Shown here one piece after another: positions 30,501 through 34,770 of a stretch of DNA of 34,770 nucleotides. Each line of letters opens with the position of its first letter. The first letter of the stretch is position 1. This DNA is from Mesostigma viride (lineage: Eukaryota > Streptophyta > Mesostigmatophyceae > Mesostigmatales > Mesostigmataceae), in the NCBI GenBank assembly GCA_009746045.1, contig RPFO01002018.1, forward strand, positions 12,501 through 47,270, in the 5' to 3' direction. The position numbers and the translations under genes were made by a program. Below the pieces are notes generated by a model. It searched no databases. It saw only the letters and a list, made by a program, of their open reading frames with translations, and was not told where the DNA came from.

Positions 30501-31480
30501 TGACGCACGTGTTCCGATTCCATGGGCTCAGCCGACAGTTCATCTCTGATCGCGACAAGCTCTTCACGGCCAAATTCTGGCAGGAGTTCTTCGAGCGGTT
30601 GGGCACCAAGGTGTCGCTGGGTACGGCCTACCACAGTTCGTCGTCCCATCTGGTGGAGCGGCTGAACCGTACAGTGCAAGAGACCATGCGACACTACACC
30701 GACGCGGTGGGCAGCAATTGGGAGGAACTTCTGGGCTTGGTGGAGTTCTCCCTGAACAATGCTCCCCAGGCCGCCCACGGATTTACCCCCTTTTTCCTCA
30801 ACTCTGGCAGGCACCCTCTCACGCCTCCCGACCTGCTTATGAGCCCTGAACGGGGAGAGGGTCAGGTCAAGCTGGACACACGCCAGGGGGTTGATCGCTT
30901 GCTGCAGCGGATGCACCAGGCTCATAACAGTGCCGTCCAGGGTTACCGCGCCGCGACCGAACGGTATCTGGAGAGGACAGCCGGCAAGCGGGATAACCGG
31001 GCGCCGTCCATTGAGGTGGGCGATTGGGTCCTGGTGGAGGGCCCACAGATCGGACGATTCTCACACAAGGTGGAGAAGGAGCTGAAGACTAAGCTTCGTC
31101 CCATGTTCCTGGGCCCCTACAAGGTGCTCTCCAAGTTTGACGACGTCATGTTCCAGGTGGACGTCCCGGTGTCATGGAACCTCACATCCAACCGTTTCCA
31201 TCGTGACCAGCTCAAGTTGTACCACCAGAACACCATTCAGGGTAGGGTCAATCCCCCGGCCCCGTTGGAGTTCAATCCAGACACAGGGGAACAGGAGGAT
31301 GAGGTGGCTGCGATCGTGGGACACCGAGATGTCAAGCGAGGGCGGGGGACCCAGCGACAGTACCGCGTGCGATGGCGATTCGCGCAGCATGAGTCGGAGG
31401 ACTCCTGGCGCACCCCTACTGAGTTAGCGGGTTGCGCCCGCTTATTGGAAGCATACAAGAAGACACACCAGTTGCATTAA
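27531..31480 (+). pseudogene. Pol polyprotein: protease, RT, RNase H, integrase, chromodomain (one frameshift)
   Basis: An aspartic protease has DTGA at 27603-27614. Reverse transcriptase shows FTVIDCADGFWQL and YLDD at 28767-28778. RNase H begins with ATDASK, but the frame breaks at a run of six G at 29232-29237, consistent with loss of one base. The downstream frame resumes with RNase H (HTDHRPLTHLL) and runs to 31480. Integrase has the HHCC finger (HDSFLGGHQ ... CPSC, about 30155-30280), catalytic D (MMDFIGPF), D (FISDRDKLF) and E (LVERLNR), then the GPY/F motif (FLGPYKVL). The final ~58 residues from about 31298 are a chromodomain (VKRGRG, YRVRW, EDSW), which in this clade guides insertion to marked chromatin. 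The reading opens at a non-ATG codon, implying fusion or frameshifting from gag. Confidence 0.95.
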
Positions 31481-31508
31481 TAGGCGGTATAACGGTGTAC
31501 GGTGTAGG

Positions 31509-34060
31509 GTGAGAGTGAGGTGTGCGCCGGGTACTAGGTACACGCCAACTAACGCCTTGGCTTTTGGTGTGTGGGCCGTGCAGGGAGACGCCGCGGAGGC
31601 GCTTCCCAGAGGCCAGACTTCTGCCAGCGCCGCGGAGGCTGTAGAGGCGGGAATCCGGGTAGTAGACGGGGAGTCGAGTGAGGAAGATCTGGTGGATATG
31701 GATACGACAGATTACCCGGAGGCCCTCTACCAGAACAGGTTGACAGGATGCAGACAGCTCGCGGAGAGCCTGCAGTCCGAAGGGGTGCTTCAAGGGCCGG
31801 GGGCTCGGGAGGGGTGGTCGGCACGAGACGTCGTCCAGACCCGGAGCCCGGACGCGCGCGCGCTGCAGCTAGTGAAGGAGCTGAATGAGGAGACATTTAA
31901 CCCCCGATGTTCGTGCGCGACTATGGTCGGGAGGGTGACTTGATGGAGCGGCGTCGTCGGCGCCGTAACCAGATGCCGTCGGATCCCGCGCTGATTCCAT
32001 TTTGGCGCATGTCGGCCCCGCTAAGCTGGAGGATTTTCGATGGTTCGTGCGCAGGAATGTGGGGTTCAAGATCGAGACCCGCACTGCCGAGCGCGACGGC
32101 GTGGTGGTCGGTATCGACTGGGAAACCCATGAGCGGGAGTGCCTGTGTCATGCGTGCGTGAACACGCTGGATGCAGGTCTGGTATTTCCACGGCTGTTGC
32201 TCCTCCTGATTCCGCCCGAGGTGCGGAAGCATCTGGAGAACTACTTTCCTCGATACCTCCCGTTGGAAGGGGCGTGCGGGGCGAGAAGTGTATGCGCGCG
32301 GGCAGTACTCGTTACGGCAGGCTCTGGATCGCATCGTGGCGATGGACGACGAGGACCAGGATGATGGGAGCGAGGGTGACGACTCCGACTCTGATGACTA
32401 CCCTCCCCGTCCTCTTCCTCGTCCCCCTTCAAGGGATCCACCTTCTGGGGGCTCCTTGGAGGGCGGCGCAGGACATCGTCCTGTGACGCGTTTCGAGGCG
32501 CCACCGCCGGCAATGGGCTGGGGGCGCCCCTCTGGGCGAGGGTCTCGCCCGCGGTCCACGGGTTGGGGCGGAGGCAGTCAACCAGACTCTCGGCGTGCTC
32601 CAGACCGGCCTGCACGTCGGCGCTCGCCCTCACCGTCATCGCGCTCGCGTTCCCGTTCGGACTCGGGAACGGAGGTACGCCCTGCTCGCCGAGCGTCACC
32701 ACCACCTCGTCGCCCGGCGGATCGGCACTGGGAGCGCACGTGGGGGTCGGCGGTGGAACTGGAGCGAGAGGCTCGGCGACCGCGGTCGGACGACGGGAGC
32801 TGCTCCGGTTAGGACAGAACAGCCGGCCGGGGGCGAGCCCCCGGTTGTGGCCCCCTTAGATCCTCCGACGGATGCGGGTCAGGAGGAGCCTACCTTCCTT
32901 GTCTCCTTGGAACCACCGGAGCCTACCTTCTTGGTCTCCCTGGATCCACGTCCCCGGCCTGCACCAGCCGGCTCATCATGCCACGTCCGGCGGAGGGACA
33001 CCTCCGTCCCACTTCGTCGGGTCGACACTCGCACCCTTCCGCGGAGGATCCGCGCCTACCCACCATGGCAGAGACGCGACCTCGGGCTGCGGAGGGCCCC
33101 AGCGGTACGGACATTCTGGTACCAGCGGAGCCCGTGATGCGCTTGGAAGCGCTCGTAGCTGCGGTACAATCCGGACAGGACCTGATACAGCGTCTGATGG
33201 TCCAGCACGGTCGTCAAGGTGATCATTCTGCTGCCACTTCAGTGGGCTATGATGCGGCCTCCAGAGCTCCTGGGTCATCTCACGAGGAGTGGTCATTGGG
33301 AGACTTCATACGGCCGGTACCGGGCAGAGTGGTGCGACATGGTGGGCCAGGACCGCGCACGGAGAAGCTTTGTGTGACATTCGAGGGGCCTCCGGCTTTT
33401 CAGGTTCCCCCGGGTACGCACTTACCTGCTCCCCTGGTGTTTCGCGCGGGTCCTTGGTTCGCTGTGGATCGCGGGGCTTACTGGGAACAGGTAGAGATCA
33501 CCTTTCTGCCCCAGGTTCCTCTGCCCCTGCCGCAACCCGACGACCCTCGTTTCCCCGCGCGGTGGGGCATGTTGTGCGATTCGGGTCCGAGACTGGTGGG
33601 ATTGGCGCTATCAGGTCGATGGGGTGAAGCACGTGGTGACGCCTCCCAAGGTGGCTCCAGCGGAGGGGAGTGCCTTTCTTAATCTGGTGGCGCCCGATAT
33701 TGTAGGGGCCCGGTCGGTGTCGATCAACGATGATCACGTGCGTATGGAGGTTTTCCTGATGGGGGTGCCTTTGTTCGCGAGCACCGGTGTGGGGTGGTGG
33801 ATCGGTCGGCGTTGACGCTCATGTTCACCCATCCCCAGTACCTCGCTGGGTTCCTGTCTCTGTGGCCCCGAGGGTCGTGGCTGGAGCTGTCCCGGCTGGG
33901 TCGGCAGAAGGTGTCCCCCTACCAGGTGGCTTTTGAGATTGACCTGTGTTCGCACCCTGGGATGATGATTTCACAGATGACCCACGCGGGGCGTAGGGCC
34001 TCACTGAAGTCCTGTCGCAGCGACGTGCCACTAGCGGCGGACGCTAAGTGGTTAGAATAG
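31509..34060 (+). pseudogene. Extra 3' coding region of the retrotransposon, function unknown, frame-broken
   Basis: Beginning 28 bases after pol, protein-like sequence continues for 2.5 kb but moves between frames near 31905, 31990, 32275, 32815, 32975, 33590 and 33790. In order it shows an acidic start; a charged segment with KLEDFRWFVRRNVGFKIE and ECLCHACVNT; a very acidic stretch (MDDEDQDDGSEGDDSDSDD); a Pro/Gly-rich part; and an Arg/Ser-rich stretch (RRRSPSPSSRSRSRSDSG). A twice-repeated EPTFLVSL and a more globular C-terminal part (WYQVEITFLP-like, FLMGVPLFAS, LTLMFTHPQYLAGFLSLWP) follow. It occupies the position of env in some elements, but no signal peptide or membrane anchor is clear. 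I do not recognise the family. Confidence 0.5.
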
Positions 34061-34251
34061 TTTTTCGTGACGGATAGCGGATTGATCCAGTCACCATCAG
34101 TCTTACTACTACGTCAGAGTTGGGCCTGTGTATCAACTTCTAGAGGAACTGGCATTACTAACCTGCGGGTGAACCGAGGTTGGGACATAGTACTCTTATA
34201 GTAGCGTTGTTTTCCAATCTTACTTGTACGGTAGGGACTACCGACCCCCAT
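34061..34251 (+). other. Non-coding 3' region of the retrotransposon
   Basis: About 190 bases follow the last coding-like frame (TAG at 34058-34060) and precede the polypurine tract. No motif was recognised beyond a short GGTAGGGACTACC palindrome just upstream of the tract. Confidence 0.5.
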
Positions 34252-34263
34252 GGGGGGGAGGAG
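34252..34263 (+). other. Polypurine tract
   Basis: GGGGGGGAGGAG lies directly against the TG of the 3' LTR, the expected position for the plus-strand primer. Confidence 0.85.
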
Positions 34264-34770
34264 TGTTACGTCCCTGCCCTTTTGGCCGGACGTAACAATG
34301 GAATAAATTACTAAGGCTGTTTGTCTATTGGACTTGGGTTTTACGGACCTTGGCTATTGTGTGAATTGGACTAGTTATTTTGGTCCTAGGTTGTCCTTTT
34401 AGGGGCCGGCGCTGTGGCGCCGCGCCGGTTCTGAGTCTGTCAGTGTTCTAGGCGTGGATCCTATAGTTGAGGGTCGATGTCGGCCCGGATCCTACGTGGA
34501 ATGAGTGACTCGGATTGTTCTAGGGAAATTGGCGTGTATCTGCGCCGCAACCAACCTAGGTTAAATTGGTCCGAGGACGAGAGTCTCGTCCTCTTGGTTT
34601 AATGAATGATAAGTGCGAATACGCCTACACATTGAGCCCGGGGCATTATCCATTTGTAATTGGTATTGCTAGCCAATATAAGTGTGAACTAATTAGCTTG
34701 GCATTAAGCCGTGATGCCAGATATCTCACGACTCACGTCGTGAAGCGCAACCTACTTTAGGCTATCTTGA
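34264..34770 (+). repeat. 3' LTR, first 507 bp (window ends inside it)
   Basis: It aligns to 23197-23705 with about 11 substitutions and two single-base deletions. Ten of the 11 substitutions are transitions. By comparison with the 5' LTR about 75 more bases should follow. The 34-base terminal hairpin and the 21-bp palindrome (34573-34593) are conserved. Confidence 0.96.

Larger units (their letters stand above)
23197..34770 (+). mobile_element. Ty3/gypsy LTR retrotransposon, chromovirus type (right end cut by window)
   Basis: The layout is 5' LTR, primer-binding-site candidate, a leader with short repeats, a small hybrid-binding-domain ORF, gag, pol (PR, RT, RNase H, integrase, chromodomain), an extra 3' coding region, polypurine tract and 3' LTR. 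The integrase following RNase H places it in Ty3/gypsy, and the C-terminal chromodomain in the chromoviruses. At more than 11.5 kb it is long for the group because of the two extra coding regions. Frame breaks in gag, pol and the 3' region suggest a non-autonomous copy, or indel errors in the assembly. LTRs differ at about 11 substitutions and two single-base gaps over 507 aligned bases. Confidence 0.96.

Noticed and set aside
31509-34060. Retroviral envelope gene
   Set aside because: The position fits, but no signal peptide, membrane anchor or fusion-type segment could be seen in any frame.

Overview
The window reads as nuclear DNA of a photosynthetic eukaryote, most likely a green alga. The reasons are spliced genes with GT-AG introns whose phases match, an exon series resembling a plastid-targeted YGGT-family membrane protein with a transit-like N-terminus, and an 11.6-kb Ty3/gypsy chromovirus. 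I cannot name the species. Nothing looks bacterial in organisation, although one exon encodes RTX-type calcium-binding repeats best known from bacteria.

Layout. 1-1460 (minus strand): two exons of a BK/Slo-like potassium-channel RCK domain; the pore is not seen. 4277-7319 (minus strand): four phase-compatible exons of a probable YGGT-family chloroplast protein. Its third intron holds a 178-bp ACCC/GGGT array, and its last exon was not found. 7320-12426: gene-poor DNA with several inverted repeats and clusters of short palindromic motifs. 12427-15848: an inverted-repeat element whose internal tetranucleotide tract has grown into a roughly 3.2-kb GGAC/GGAG/GGAT array. A compact, reverse-oriented copy of the same element lies at 20509-20766.

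15957-22625 (plus strand): a multi-exon gene joining about 23 36-residue RTX super-repeats to a Cys-rich segment and a von Willebrand type-D-like domain. Its introns carry two MITE-like elements and the compact copy of the array-bearing element. The 5' exons were not found and may lie beyond the expanded array.

23197-34770: an LTR retrotransposon with a complete 5' LTR, a 3' LTR cut by the window end, a primer-binding-site candidate, a polypurine tract, gag, and pol ordered PR-RT-RNase H-integrase-chromodomain. It also carries two unusual extras. One is a small ORF upstream of gag resembling the RNase H1 hybrid-binding/viroplasmin fold. The other is a 2.5-kb frame-broken coding region after pol with an acidic and Arg/Ser-rich section. 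The LTRs differ by about 2% over the 507 bases visible, and gag, pol and the 3' region carry frame breaks, so this copy is fairly young but not autonomous as read.

The strongest candidates for something undescribed are the RTX-VWD gene with a symmetric 3-kb repeat exon, the transposon-borne microsatellite expansion beside it, and the chromovirus with a hybrid-binding-domain ORF. All exon joins were inferred by eye from splice consensus, phase and domain continuity.
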